A DNA stretch of 36,652 nt from Microcystis aeruginosa Ma_MB_S_20031200_S102. GTDB taxonomy: Bacteria; Cyanobacteriota; Cyanobacteriia; Cyanobacteriales; Microcystaceae. This document shows positions 22,953 through 32,242 of this stretch, piece after piece. The stretch is from contig SFBI01000085.1 in the NCBI GenBank assembly GCA_007095845.1, forward strand, positions 1 to 36,652. Reading direction: 5' to 3'. The notes under the pieces are model-generated. The model worked only from the letters and a program-made list of their open reading frames with translations. It was not told where the DNA came from and searched no databases. The position numbers and the translations under genes are program-made. Each line of letters opens with the position of its first letter. Position 1 is the stretch's first letter.

Positions 22953-23954
22953 TTAGGCTTTTAATTGGGCAACCACCATAGAGGCGGCTTTAAGGGCTTC
23001 TTGGTAGGCTTGGGGGTCATTTTCAAGGTTAGGCTGGTCTAAATGCTCTAAAATTGGCAAAATCAATGAACGGGCGTAACTTCCAGATGCAATACCAGCG
23101 ATTTTTTCTCTCAGTCCCAGTTGCTGTAATTTGGTCACGGTATGGTCATTGGTTCCCCCAGCTAACTGGACAAATCCGGCTAGATTGTCGGAGAGGACTT
23201 TTTTGGCCATATTGATGGCCGGGTGGGTGGTTCCTTTGCCGATATCGCCGCTCATCGGTCGGCCGTCAGTCTGCCAAATCAGAGGACAGCTTAGGGGTGA
23301 AATAGTTTCTTGCAGCTGGTGGAGGTAATCAATGATATATTCATGATCTTGGCAACTTATGGCCAGGATTTTTAGGTTTTTAGTTAAAGGTGCGATCGCT
23401 GGCCAGAGTCGAGCAAATTCGTCCCTATGGCCGACTTGGGTATGAATTTCGATCGCATCGACTCCCATTTCGACAATTAAGGGGATAATTTCTTCTGGTT
23501 GACAGACACGGGATTTTGTCTCGATTATTTGCTCGGGACAAACGGGTAGGCAACGACCGCAACCATAACAGCGCTGTTCAATCACTCCCCCCCCATCGAT
23601 AGCATAAGCGGGACAGATTTTTTGGCAGGGACGGGGACAATCGACGGGACAGAGTTGTGGGTTAAAGACAGCTTTGCGAAAGTGGGGGTCTTCACCGTCA
23701 TTGAGACTGACCATTAACCAAGGTCGTCGATTGGGGGGGAATCTGGCGATTTTTTCGGCGGTTTCGATACCTTCGCGGGCCGCAAGGATCACGGCTCGAT
23801 CAGCGGCCACATCAATACAATCGGCCCCGGCAATAGTATAGGTCAAAGCGAGGTTGCGAATCGTGGGTAAATCCTGGTAACTGGCTCCACAGATGAGCTT
23901 GAACCAGTGACCCGCAACTAGGGACCAGAAGGGAGAGGAGTTTTTATCTAGCAC
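22953..23954 (-). CDS. ldpA: Iron-sulphur protein LdpA (light input to the circadian clock)
   Basis: A 333-residue protein with two 4Fe-4S motifs, CPVDCPRPCQKIC (102-114) and CYGCGRCLPVC (129-139), in a TIM-barrel-like frame. LdpA of Synechococcus senses cellular redox and modulates circadian period. The DVAADRAVILAAREG segment and the ferredoxin-like insert match my memory of the family. The start is GTG at 23954 with an AGGA site 7 nt upstream. Its promoter region overlaps the remnant of a TPR gene, which could mean that the original upstream sequence was rearranged. Confidence 0.85.
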   Translation of the reverse strand: MLDKNSSPFWSLVAGHWFKLICGASYQDLPTIRNLALTYTIAGADCIDVAADRAVILAAREGIETAEKIARFPPNRRPWLMVSLNDGEDPHFRKAVFNPQLCPVDCPRPCQKICPAYAIDGGGVIEQRCYGCGRCLPVCPEQIIETKSRVCQPEEIIPLIVEMGVDAIEIHTQVGHRDEFARLWPAIAPLTKNLKILAISCQDHEYIIDYLHQLQETISPLSCPLIWQTDGRPMSGDIGKGTTHPAINMAKKVLSDNLAGFVQLAGGTNDHTVTKLQQLGLREKIAGIASGSYARSLILPILEHLDQPNLENDPQAYQEALKAASMVVAQLKA

Positions 23955-23958
23955 TTTT

Positions 23959-24284
23959 TTATCCTATCGCAGCCAGCCCCTCAATGTCAGGTGGAGACCG
24001 TTGAACCGAAGTCTTACGGCCGAAGTCTTGACAATCAAGATATGAGGTGCTGGTGCGATTCGTTCTTATCAGAAGTCTAACAGACGATTTGGCTGCTTGA
24101 CTCCACAGCAGTGACCGAGTAGCTTGTGTGTCTTCTTCTCTATTTTGTAAAAATCCTAGATAAAAATAATCCTCAATTGCTGGAGAATTGTTATCAGTTA
24201 ATTGGTAAACTGCAATACTGGTCAATAATTTTGATTGTTTAACTAGGTTTGTATGTCTGGCTGCGATTGCATGGTTTTTATCTG
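23959..24284 (-). pseudogene. Fragment of a third TPR/GT41-like gene
   Basis: After the stop of the GT41 gene, one frame stays open and reads AVYQLTDNNSPAIEDYFYLG then LQNREEDTQATRSLLWSQ. This resembles the first TPR region of the two complete paralogues (YYWYLG...EREEEAQATWL). There is no start codon or upstream signal for it alone: the open frame only finds an ATG inside the preceding gene. The last ~45 codons no longer resemble the paralogues and include a 10-bp direct repeat (CCGAAGTCTT at 24006 and 24020). It looks like the remains of an N-terminal repeat unit left by duplication or deletion. Confidence 0.45.
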
Positions 24285-26444
24285 CTAAGATTGACAATAA
24301 ATATTCCACATTTGCCAATAAGCAGTTTCTAAATTTCTGGTAAATTGTTTGGTATTCCAGAGGGGAGATGTATGACGGGACTTTCGGAGTTTCCATCGGA
24401 TTTCTTCTCTCAAATTTTTATCTAATCCTAACTTAATTCCCCACTGCACATATTCCTCATCACTCCAAGCTATACCCTCGGTTATTCCCGCATTCATCAT
24501 TAAAGTATAACCGTTGCGTGATGACCATTGTTGCCCGACTTTAACCACGAGAGGAATTCCCATCCAGAGGGTTTCTAGGGTGGTTGTACCACCGTTAAAG
24601 GGATAGGTGTCTAAAACCACATCAGCGATGGCTAAATTTGCCCTGTAGGTTTCCGTCTGATAGAGAGGAAGCATCTTGATTCGATTAGTTTCTACCCCAA
24701 CTTCTGCGGTAATTTGACAGAGCAAATCCCAGAGGGAATTATCATCAGCAACTCCTTGAATCAGGAAATAACTATTGGGGACGGATTTGATGATTTGCAT
24801 TTGTAAGCGAATCATCGCTGGATTACGCTTAATTGCTGTTTGAGAACTTAGGTAAATAATGGCATCGTTATCAATATCTAAATCTTCTCTTCGCAGGGTA
24901 GGAATGTCTATTTCAAAACCATCCACAGCGACAAAAGCATCTGGTAAGCACCAGATTTTTTCTTGATAATATTCTTGGGCATTTTCTGGCAATACATAAG
25001 GATCCGCTAAAAGATAATCCACTGCGGGTAAACCGGAACCATCAAAACCTAACCAGTTAACTTGAATAGGAGCAGGTTTAAGGGCAATAACTTGGACAAC
25101 CATTGGTCCAGTACCACTATCTAAGTCCACAAGGATATCGATATTATCTTCTTTAATTTTGCGGTAAGTTGCCAGGGAATCAGCAGTAGCATGATAGATT
25201 TTATTTAGGGGATTAGAAAACCATTGTTTCGTTATTTCATCCACGGATTGACTTACCATATAAAGGTGAATATCAAACTGTTCACGATTGTGATAATTAA
25301 TAGTCCAACGACTCAATAAACCGACGGGATGACGTTTTAATGTTTGGGCAATGTAACCAATTTTCAGTTTTTTATTGGGATTGCATTGTTTGAGTTTGTC
25401 AAATTTTTCTTCCTGAAAACCTAGCATTTCTCTGTAGGTTTCTTGAAAAAAACTGCCAATCTGATTTAAAAGCGGTCGATTCTCTTTTGGGTTATCTTCA
25501 TAGTAAGAAATTGGATTCATAACTGTTAGTAAAGCTTCTCTAACTAAGGGATGTATATCTTGAGGCTTTTTTTCTAGAAATTCTTTAATTAAGTGTTTAT
25601 ACTCTTGACAAATACTAGGGATTTCATTCCATTTTGAGGCTCGTAAAGAACCACTAAAGAGAAGAGATTGACTAAACATTTCTAAATCAATTGTTTGGCT
25701 TTTATCTTTGAATTCTTTGATAAGATGTATCCCTCTTGGGTAGTTAGGGACAGAGACATAAAACCAAAATAAATTAGCTATTAAGTACAAATTTCCGGGA
25801 TAAAGGGGAAGAAAAGCTTCCGCTAAGTCAACGGAATAAATAGGTTGATATTTCTCAAAAGCAAAGTATCGGGTAACGGTGATGACGTGATTAAGTAGTT
25901 CTGGAGAATTGCCAAGATAGGGTAAACTTAACCGGACTAATTCTATAGTATATTCATGAGCGTAAGGTATAACGGCAATTACTACCCGTTCCAATAATTG
26001 AGAGTTAACTGAACCCTGGGTAATTAACTCTAGTATTTGCCATTCTTGCAGTTGTTGAGGATCAAATCTATTTAATTTGATTTCAACGAGAGTTAAATGC
26101 AGTAAATTATCCAGATAACTGGGATTAATTTCCTGTAGATGTTTACGAATTAACCAACTAACTTCTAGATTTTCTAACTCTAATTGTCGGTTAGCTTCGG
26201 TAGTTAAAATATTGCTTAATTCTAGCAGCCATGACTCGGTTTCTTGTTCATCTCCTTGAGTGAAGACAAATAACCAAGTAGCTTGTGCTTCTTCTTCTCT
26301 TTCTTGCAAAAGATAGGATAATCCTAAATACCAATAATAACTAATTTCTGTGGTTTCTCTTTCTATCAGTTGTTCGTAAAACTGACTAACAATATCGTAT
26401 TGATTGTTTTCTAAAGCGGTTGTAACTTCATTTTGCCAAGACAT
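24285..26444 (-). CDS. SPINDLY/OGT-like glycosyltransferase (GT41) with TPR N-terminus
   Basis: A 719-residue protein with helical repeats in the first ~330 residues and a GT41 domain behind. The GT41 signature blocks are KLKIGYIAQTLKRHPVG, ALKPAPIQVNWLGFDGSG, PAVDYLLADPYVLPENAQEY, and VVLDTYPFNGGTTTLETLWMGIPLV, the last being the nucleotide-sugar site. The family transfers GlcNAc or fucose to proteins; in cyanobacteria the substrates are mostly unknown. A GGGAGAA site precedes the ATG. It lies 17 bp after a paralogue (26462-28612), so the two are a tandem duplication in one operon. Confidence 0.85.
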   Translation of the reverse strand: MSWQNEVTTALENNQYDIVSQFYEQLIERETTEISYYWYLGLSYLLQEREEEAQATWLFVFTQGDEQETESWLLELSNILTTEANRQLELENLEVSWLIRKHLQEINPSYLDNLLHLTLVEIKLNRFDPQQLQEWQILELITQGSVNSQLLERVVIAVIPYAHEYTIELVRLSLPYLGNSPELLNHVITVTRYFAFEKYQPIYSVDLAEAFLPLYPGNLYLIANLFWFYVSVPNYPRGIHLIKEFKDKSQTIDLEMFSQSLLFSGSLRASKWNEIPSICQEYKHLIKEFLEKKPQDIHPLVREALLTVMNPISYYEDNPKENRPLLNQIGSFFQETYREMLGFQEEKFDKLKQCNPNKKLKIGYIAQTLKRHPVGLLSRWTINYHNREQFDIHLYMVSQSVDEITKQWFSNPLNKIYHATADSLATYRKIKEDNIDILVDLDSGTGPMVVQVIALKPAPIQVNWLGFDGSGLPAVDYLLADPYVLPENAQEYYQEKIWCLPDAFVAVDGFEIDIPTLRREDLDIDNDAIIYLSSQTAIKRNPAMIRLQMQIIKSVPNSYFLIQGVADDNSLWDLLCQITAEVGVETNRIKMLPLYQTETYRANLAIADVVLDTYPFNGGTTTLETLWMGIPLVVKVGQQWSSRNGYTLMMNAGITEGIAWSDEEYVQWGIKLGLDKNLREEIRWKLRKSRHTSPLWNTKQFTRNLETAYWQMWNIYCQS

Positions 26445-26461
26445 GGTTTAATTCTCCCTGA

Positions 26462-28612
26462 TTAACTTTCACAATAGATTTGCCACATTTGACGATAGGC
26501 ATTTTCCACATTTTTAGTAAACTGACGTGCATTCCAAATCGGTGAAGTTTTTCTAGATTCATCTAATTTAGCGATAACCTTGCGTCTCAACTGTTCATCC
26601 TTACCTAACTTAATTCCCCAATCAATATACTCCTCATCACTCCAAGCAATACCCTCACTAATTCCCGCATTAACCATTAAAGTATAACTATTTCTCGATG
26701 ACCATTGTTGACCAACTTTTGTCACCAAAGGAATCCCCATCCACAGCACATCTAAAGTTGTCATTCCTCCCGTGAAAGGATAGGTATCTAAAACCACATC
26801 AGCTATCCTTAAATTTGCTCGATAAATTCCTGTGGGATAGAGAGGAAACATTTTTAATCTCTCATAATTAACTCCTTCTTCCTCAGCAACTTTGAAAAAT
26901 AATTTTTCTACTGATTTAGCATCACTTAACCCCTGAATACTCAAATAACTATTAGGAACTGCTTTTAAAATTTGTAGCTGAAGTCGAATAGTTTCAGGGT
27001 TACGTTTTACCCCCGTTTGTACGGTTAAGTAATTAATCGCATCCTCTGGAATCCCTAAATCATCCCTTCGGAGAGAAGGATAAGCAACCTCGACACCATC
27101 CACAGAAATATAGGAATTAGGTAAGCGCCAAATTTTTTCTCGGTAGTATTCCTGTGCATCTGCTGGTAAAACGTAATTATCAGCAAGATAGTAATCAATT
27201 GCTGGAATTCCCGAAGCATCAAAACCTAACCAAGTCACTTGTATTGGTGCGGGTTTTAGTGCCATGACTTGACAGGTAGTATTATTAGTGATGCTGTCTA
27301 AATCTACCAAAATATCAATGTTATCTTGATTAATTTTTTCAGCAATTAGCACTGGGTTAACAGGTAAATTATAGCAGGCATTTACCTGATTTCTAAAACT
27401 ATTTTCAGTGATCAGGTCTTCTTTTTGAGATACTAGATATAAAGATACATGAAACTGGTTATAGTCATGATACTTCATTAACCATCTAGAGATCAATCCG
27501 ATAGAATGATTATATAAAGTATGGGCAATATAGCCAATTTTAAGAACTTTATTGGCATCTTTAATAGTAGATTTTTGCGAAAAATGACAGTTAGAATTAT
27601 TACGAATATATTCCTGAAAAAGTTGACTAACAAAATTACTAATATAACGGTTTTTTATCGGGTTATCTTCTAGGTAAGCTAGAGGGGATAAAACTGTTAG
27701 GTATGGTTTATTCAATAACCTTGGACATTCTCGATTAGCGATACTTGTTTGCAAAGATTCTGCATATTCTTCAATGTCTATCTGAATATCAATCCAATTA
27801 CCACTAAATAATTTTACATAAAGAGCAATATAATCAGCGACAGCTTGAGAAGGCAAATCTTGACAACTTGTTTTTAATTGATTAGCTACTTGGATAGCAG
27901 CAGCAAAATCTCGATTATCAAAATAACATTTATAAAGTTCAGCTAATAGATAAATTTGCTCTGGTTCTATTGCTAAACAAGTATTAATAATATCAATAGC
28001 CAATGGTTTATTATTCATGGCTAGAGGAAGTACTTTAGCTTCTACTACTTTGATGAAAGTTTGTCGCTGACAGTGAGATTGAAGGATTGCTTCCAAGTAG
28101 GGGACGGTTTCTGGTATCTGAGAATCGAGAAATTTTTCTAAAACTTCTACTAATAAACTTAACTCTAGATTTTGGCAATTATTTGTTTTTAACACATCAA
28201 TAAATAACCAAGCTTCTAACTGCTCTTTCTCTAAATAATTCAAATCAATTGCCAATAAAATAAACCGCAGTAAATTATCAACATTATCGGGACTAATCTC
28301 GCGAATATGTCCTCGAATTAACCAACTGGTTTCTAAATTGCCTAAATCTAGTTGTCTGCGCGCTTCCCCATCCAAAATATTGACTAAATCTGCTATCCAA
28401 ACAAGAATTTCCTGTTCATCCCCTTGACTGAGGACGAATAACCATGTGGTTTGCGCTTCTTCTTCCCTAGCTTCTAAAAGATAAGCTAATCCTAAATGCC
28501 AATAATGGCTAATTTCTAAGGGGTCTTTTTCTATTAATTCTTGATAAAATTGGCTAACTTGCCAGAAATCTCCTTGAATAATCGCCGGTTCAACTTGGGA
28601 ATGCCAAGACAT
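26462..28612 (-). CDS. SPINDLY/OGT-like glycosyltransferase (GT41) paralogue
   Basis: A 716-residue protein collinear with the downstream gene: TPR-like N-terminus (YYWHLGLAYLLEAREEEAQ matches the neighbour's YYWYLGLSYLLQEREEEAQ with one change per few residues), KVLKIGYIAHTLYNHSIG, ALKPAPIQVTWLGFDASG, IDYYLADNYVLPADAQEYY and VVLDTYPFTGGMTTLDVLWMG. The two differ most in the middle helical region (about 130-330), the likely substrate-contacting part, while the catalytic domain is well kept. No Shine-Dalgarno site is seen before the ATG. It is probably the first gene of the operon, with the promoter in the repeat-rich gap upstream. Confidence 0.85.
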   Translation of the reverse strand: MSWHSQVEPAIIQGDFWQVSQFYQELIEKDPLEISHYWHLGLAYLLEAREEEAQTTWLFVLSQGDEQEILVWIADLVNILDGEARRQLDLGNLETSWLIRGHIREISPDNVDNLLRFILLAIDLNYLEKEQLEAWLFIDVLKTNNCQNLELSLLVEVLEKFLDSQIPETVPYLEAILQSHCQRQTFIKVVEAKVLPLAMNNKPLAIDIINTCLAIEPEQIYLLAELYKCYFDNRDFAAAIQVANQLKTSCQDLPSQAVADYIALYVKLFSGNWIDIQIDIEEYAESLQTSIANRECPRLLNKPYLTVLSPLAYLEDNPIKNRYISNFVSQLFQEYIRNNSNCHFSQKSTIKDANKVLKIGYIAHTLYNHSIGLISRWLMKYHDYNQFHVSLYLVSQKEDLITENSFRNQVNACYNLPVNPVLIAEKINQDNIDILVDLDSITNNTTCQVMALKPAPIQVTWLGFDASGIPAIDYYLADNYVLPADAQEYYREKIWRLPNSYISVDGVEVAYPSLRRDDLGIPEDAINYLTVQTGVKRNPETIRLQLQILKAVPNSYLSIQGLSDAKSVEKLFFKVAEEEGVNYERLKMFPLYPTGIYRANLRIADVVLDTYPFTGGMTTLDVLWMGIPLVTKVGQQWSSRNSYTLMVNAGISEGIAWSDEEYIDWGIKLGKDEQLRRKVIAKLDESRKTSPIWNARQFTKNVENAYRQMWQIYCES

Positions 28613-28690
28613 AAGTATTTATCGTTGAGTGTTTCTACTAGCGTACCCAAATAGAAGCAAAATTTTTCTATATAAGTAAAATTTATCAAT

Positions 28691-28819
28691 CGGTCAGGGG
28701 TCGGGTTTTGGGTTGGTCACTGTCTGCGTTTTTGGGGGGGGTGTTAGGGTTTTAGTGGAAATTCCCCCACTTCCCACGTCCCCACATCCCCACGTCCCCC
28801 ATTCCCCCACTTCCCACTC
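28691..28819. repeat. G-rich then C-rich dispersed repeat, second copy
   Basis: The 255-bp gap between the GT41 gene and cytM holds a G-rich part (GGGG, GGG and a run of seven G at 28734-28741), the core GGTGTTAGGGTTTTAG, then AAATTCCCCCACTTCCC and further CCCC units. It repeats the arrangement at 18405-18509. Apart from this and AT-rich sequence next to the GT41 start, I see no gene here. Confidence 0.7.
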
Positions 28820-28868
28820 TCTACCCAGCTTCAACGCATCCTAGCTTATCATCAACGTCAGCCAAGAG

Positions 28869-29252
28869 TCATTTTTTTGAAAGATTTTCTAAATAAACCA
28901 ATAAATCGGCCATAGCTTGAGTATCAGGCTGAAATTTGGGCATTGGCGGGGTTTTACCGCTAATTACCTGTTCAATCAGACTAATTCTCGATTTGCGATG
29001 GCAAACGTCCTCTAAACTCGGTCCGACGATACCATCAGCAAACTGGCCATGACAAGCAGCGCAGTTAATCTGAAAGATTTCGTAACCGCGACTGACATTA
29101 CCTTGTCGGGATAAAACCTCTTTAATGTAGGGATCCGACATCTTAGCCAGATGAAAAGCGATTAAAAAGGTGCTAATCAGCAATAAAACCACGATTATAA
29201 CCATTAAAAATCGATAAAGCCCGAATTTTGGTTTAACTAACTGACTATTCAC
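28869..29252 (-). CDS. cytM: Cytochrome M, membrane-anchored c-type cytochrome
   Basis: About 127 residues from a GTG at 29252. A single hydrophobic helix (residues 17-34) anchors the protein, followed by one haem-binding CAACH (Cys64, Cys67, His68) and an axial Met104 in TPPMPKFQPD. The C-terminal PKFQPDTQAMADLLVYLENL is the mark of CytM, which is found in almost all cyanobacteria and has been linked to control of photosynthesis and respiration under heterotrophic or stress conditions. The frame stays open to an ATG at 29360, but that extension would overlap the divergent channel gene, so the inner start is preferred. A third Cys (Cys84) outside the haem site is odd. Confidence 0.82.
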   Translation of the reverse strand: MNSQLVKPKFGLYRFLMVIIVVLLLISTFLIAFHLAKMSDPYIKEVLSRQGNVSRGYEIFQINCAACHGQFADGIVGPSLEDVCHRKSRISLIEQVISGKTPPMPKFQPDTQAMADLLVYLENLSKK

Positions 29253-29387
29253 AAAAGCTGCCGAAGAAAAGATGAGTTCCTCTTTACATTTTGCAACTTT
29301 TTGCCCCAAAATTCCACCGCCGCTACTAGAGATAGAGAAATGGGGAATAATATAAGGCAAAGTGCATCTTTTTCTAACCCTCTAGCA

Positions 29388-30449
29388 ATGAACCTATTAA
29401 CCAGACTGGAAGATTGGCCCTATATTATTCTACCCATCACCATCGTCCTCAGTTTCCTGCTGTTGGGATGGTTCGTAGAAAAGCGCGTTGTCAGTCAACT
29501 TTTATCGATTGCCAGAGAAAAAAACCTGCGTTTCTCGGAAGGGATTTTACGTTCCCTTCGTGGATTAAGCATACTTTGGTTCGGACTTTTGGGGTTAAAT
29601 ATTGCCCTCTCTCTTCCCAATCTTCCCCTTTTTCCCTACTTGATTCTCCTCAGCAAAAAATTGCTGCTAGTGACTTTTTTAGCTTCGGCTACTTGGGCTA
29701 TTGCTCAATTATCCGTGGAAATATTACGATTTTATACCACGGGAGATGATGGCATTTCTTCCCTAACTTCCCTATTTGAATTTCTCGCCAAAGTTCTGAT
29801 TTTTAGCTGCGGTTTTTTGCTGATTTTAAGCTCGATTGGTATTTCGATCACTCCCATGCTAACTGCCTTTGGTATTGGGGGTGTTTCCCTTGGTTTAGCT
29901 CTCCAAAATACCCTAGCTAATTTAATGTCAGGAATTAATATTATCACTTCTAAAAAAGTTAGACCGGGAGATTATATTGAACTGAAAACGGGAGAAGCTG
30001 GTTATGTGCGAGATGTGGATTTAAGATGCACCGTAGTCGAAGAAATTACTAATAATCTTTTGGTCATTCCCAATGCTCAGATCATTTCTTCTAGTTTCCG
30101 TAACTATAGTTTACCGGATAACTCCCTACTGGTTCCCGTAGAAGTGGGCATTAGTTACGATAGTGACTTAGAAAAAGTCGAAAAAGTTACCCTAGAAGTT
30201 ATGCAAGAAATCGCCCAGTTATTGCAACCTCACCTCGGTAACTATAAACCCTTGATCCTCTATCGTAAATTTGATTACTATAGCATTGTGTTAACAGTTT
30301 ATCTCAAGGTGATAGAAGAAGAATTTTTTCAACATCTCACCATTAAACACGAATTTATTAAACTCCTACACCGACGCTATCAGCAAGAAGGAATTAAAAT
30401 TCCCTATCCGATTTTTTTTCCCTATCCCCCCAGTAATCCCCCTAGTTAA
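29388..30449 (+). CDS. MscS-family mechanosensitive ion channel
   Basis: About 353 residues. Four hydrophobic segments (about 13-33, 55-80, 90-112, 130-155) lead to the MscS pore helix and beta domain: TAFGIGGVSLGLALQNTLAN, then MSGINIITSKKVRPGDYIEL. The small-residue pattern (GxGxxxxGxAxQxxxxNxxxG) is the channel gate. The C-terminal half is the cytoplasmic vestibule, and it ends in a proline-rich tail. I use ATG 29388; in-frame ATGs at 29340 and 29301 would overlap cytM's upstream region. It releases solutes upon hypo-osmotic shock. It is divergent from cytM with about 135 bp between chosen starts. Confidence 0.85.
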   Translation: MNLLTRLEDWPYIILPITIVLSFLLLGWFVEKRVVSQLLSIAREKNLRFSEGILRSLRGLSILWFGLLGLNIALSLPNLPLFPYLILLSKKLLLVTFLASATWAIAQLSVEILRFYTTGDDGISSLTSLFEFLAKVLIFSCGFLLILSSIGISITPMLTAFGIGGVSLGLALQNTLANLMSGINIITSKKVRPGDYIELKTGEAGYVRDVDLRCTVVEEITNNLLVIPNAQIISSSFRNYSLPDNSLLVPVEVGISYDSDLEKVEKVTLEVMQEIAQLLQPHLGNYKPLILYRKFDYYSIVLTVYLKVIEEEFFQHLTIKHEFIKLLHRRYQQEGIKIPYPIFFPYPPSNPPS

Positions 30450-30493
30450 CCTCAATTTGCTATCGCAACCAACAGTTGAAATGTGCGAACAAC

Positions 30494-31174
30494 TTATAGT
30501 TGATAATTATCCTCAAAAAACTTACGAGTCATCGGTTGGGCAACTTCAATACCGTGGCCTTCTCCTAATAATTCTAGGGGTTTTCCTTCCACTTGAATCC
30601 AGACTTTGGCATTGGGATCCTCGGTAGTAGTAGTATAGATGATTTGTGCCAAACGACCGATCAACATATCAGGACCATCATCATTGCCAAACTCGCGCGA
30701 GAGATTAATCTTAATTCCCGTTTTATCTACTTTTAAATCCAGTAATTTAGTCCCAGGGGGAATAGTAGTCATATCCTGAGGATTACTTGGACCGGCTAAT
30801 AAAATCTTCAATACTGCTGTTAACTCTCGGTCGTCGCTATTCGCTTTTTGAACGGTAATTTCTTGGGTGACTAATTGATTACCCGTATCAGTCACTTTTA
30901 ACCAATAAACCTGTCGAGTTTCCCTAACAGGAATAGCCGCAGGAGTTGCTGTCGGACTTGTCTTCACCGGATTCGGAGAAACTGGTTCCACAATTGGTGA
31001 TTGACTTATCGGCGCCGGAGTAGGAGATTCAATCGGGGTTTCCCCGGTTTTCTGGGGGGAAGATAGGTGATGGACGGCAAACCAAGCAGTGGCCCCACCA
31101 GCAGTAAATAAAGCGATGCCGATACTAATTATCCAGGGTAAAGAGATTTTATCACTAGAGCGAGAACTAGGCAT
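30494..31174 (-). CDS. Membrane-anchored GerMN-domain protein
   Basis: A 226-residue protein with an N-terminal transmembrane helix (about 13-34), a Pro/Ser/Thr-rich linker (40-82), and a GerMN-type domain (about 90-205; LTAVLKILLAGPSNPQDMTTIPPGTKLLDLKV). GerMN domains occur in spore germination and cell-envelope proteins and probably bind a cell-wall component; the domain faces the periplasm here. It is convergent with the channel gene. Its 5' leader consists wholly of a heptamer array that starts 4 bp before the ATG, so no ordinary Shine-Dalgarno site is present. Confidence 0.8.
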   Translation of the reverse strand: MPSSRSSDKISLPWIISIGIALFTAGGATAWFAVHHLSSPQKTGETPIESPTPAPISQSPIVEPVSPNPVKTSPTATPAAIPVRETRQVYWLKVTDTGNQLVTQEITVQKANSDDRELTAVLKILLAGPSNPQDMTTIPPGTKLLDLKVDKTGIKINLSREFGNDDGPDMLIGRLAQIIYTTTTEDPNAKVWIQVEGKPLELLGEGHGIEVAQPMTRKFFEDNYQL

Positions 31175-31178
31175 AATT

Positions 31179-31391
31179 CAGTTATCAGTTATCAGTTATC
31201 AGTTATCAGTTACCAGTTATCAGTTACCAGTTATCAGTTATCAGTTATCAGTTATCAGTTACCAGTTACCAGTTACCAGTTATCAGTTACCAGTTATCAG
31301 TTATCAGTTATCAGATTTGAGTTTTAAGTGAGTAGTATTAAATAGCAGTTTTCTTTTCACTGATTACTGATTACTGATCACTGATCACTGA
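31179..31391 (+). repeat. Composite heptamer element, copy 2: 19 CAGTTAY units plus flank
   Basis: Nineteen uninterrupted seven-base units fill 31179-31311; only the seventh base varies (13 or so CAGTTAT, the rest CAGTTAC). Then come CAGATTTGAGTTTTAAGTG, an AT-rich spacer, TTTTCTTTTC and four CTGATTA/CTGATCA units (31358-31391). The same arrangement occurs inverted at 16597-16691 with only four heptamers. It is the whole 245-bp gap between the GerMN gene and the DUF2993 gene. Confidence 0.85.
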
Positions 31392-31419
31392 AATATCTCC
31401 TGTTTTCTGACCGTTAAAT

Positions 31420-32235
31420 TTAATTGGGGTTCCCCGATCGAGGTTCAATTCTGCCAAAGGCGGCTATACTCAGCTTATCATCGTCGATCTGCAATTGGAG
31501 AAGGCGGGCGATAATTCCTTGTTTCTCGAAGTTTTTTAAATCTAACTGGGTGGATATACCCTCGGCAAACCCCTTGAGAAGGCGCGAGGAGATGCGACGA
31601 CCATTAAGAGTGGCTGTGGGGTCAATAAGCTCGATTTTTCGCCCCTGCACTAGCTTAAATCCCACTTCTAGGCTAAGATCAAGGCTGGCTGCCGGTTCGT
31701 CTGGCCGTTGTGTCTCTAGCTGCAGGCTGAGGGTGACGCGATTATTATTAAGAAAGTTAAAATTTGCTTGACTAAGTTGATATTTTGTGCTGCCAAATTC
31801 TTCCCTAGAGGGAATCAGATTATTAATCAGGGTCTGAATTTGTTCTTTGACCGCTGCCGATTGTAAAGCTTGATTAACATTAGTTTCCGTGAGGACAAGA
31901 TGCAAAGCTCCCGCAGCCGGTCGGCGCAGTGCGGCGGCTAAACTGCTGTTTTTTTGCTGTAATCGCCGCAAATCGAGGCTAATTGGCTCAGTTTCTAGCT
32001 CGATCTTCTCAATGCGAACACCAGCAAGGGGATAAATTCCCCGTGCAGAAATGCGAACTCGATCGATTTTGCCTTGCAGAGCCTGATAATTGGGAGTATT
32101 ATCGACTCTCACGGCTAATTGTTCCACTTTTTGGACTTGGGAGCGAAGGGTATGGGCTAAAACCGTATCAATAATTGCCCCTGCGGGAGTTAACAGGGTC
32201 AAAACACTAGCGAGAGTGATTGTTAGCCATTCCAT
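31420..32235 (-). CDS. DUF2993 (LmeA-type) phospholipid-binding-like protein
   Basis: A 271-residue protein of the DUF2993 family, which is widespread in cyanobacteria and includes the actinobacterial phospholipid-binding LmeA. The N-terminus is a hydrophobic signal or anchor (MEWLTITLASVLTLLTPAGA). The rest has the alternating beta pattern seen in the family: VRIEKIELETEPISLDL and LVLTETNVNQALQS. It probably acts at a membrane or in the periplasm. It lies 7 bp after the small gene upstream, so both are likely cotranscribed. Confidence 0.78.
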   Translation of the reverse strand: MEWLTITLASVLTLLTPAGAIIDTVLAHTLRSQVQKVEQLAVRVDNTPNYQALQGKIDRVRISARGIYPLAGVRIEKIELETEPISLDLRRLQQKNSSLAAALRRPAAGALHLVLTETNVNQALQSAAVKEQIQTLINNLIPSREEFGSTKYQLSQANFNFLNNNRVTLSLQLETQRPDEPAASLDLSLEVGFKLVQGRKIELIDPTATLNGRRISSRLLKGFAEGISTQLDLKNFEKQGIIARLLQLQIDDDKLSIAAFGRIEPRSGNPN

Positions 32236-32242
32236 CGCTCAA

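Noticed and set aside
24006-24029. 10-bp direct repeat CCGAAGTCTT as an operator for ldpA
   Set aside because: It lies within the TPR remnant, 50-75 bp before the ldpA start, but has no palindromic form and no promoter next to it; kept only as part of the remnant description.
31179-31391. Regular short repeats as a possible CRISPR array
   Set aside because: Units are seven bases in direct contact, without unique spacers. No 28-37 bp repeat with spacers occurs anywhere in the window.
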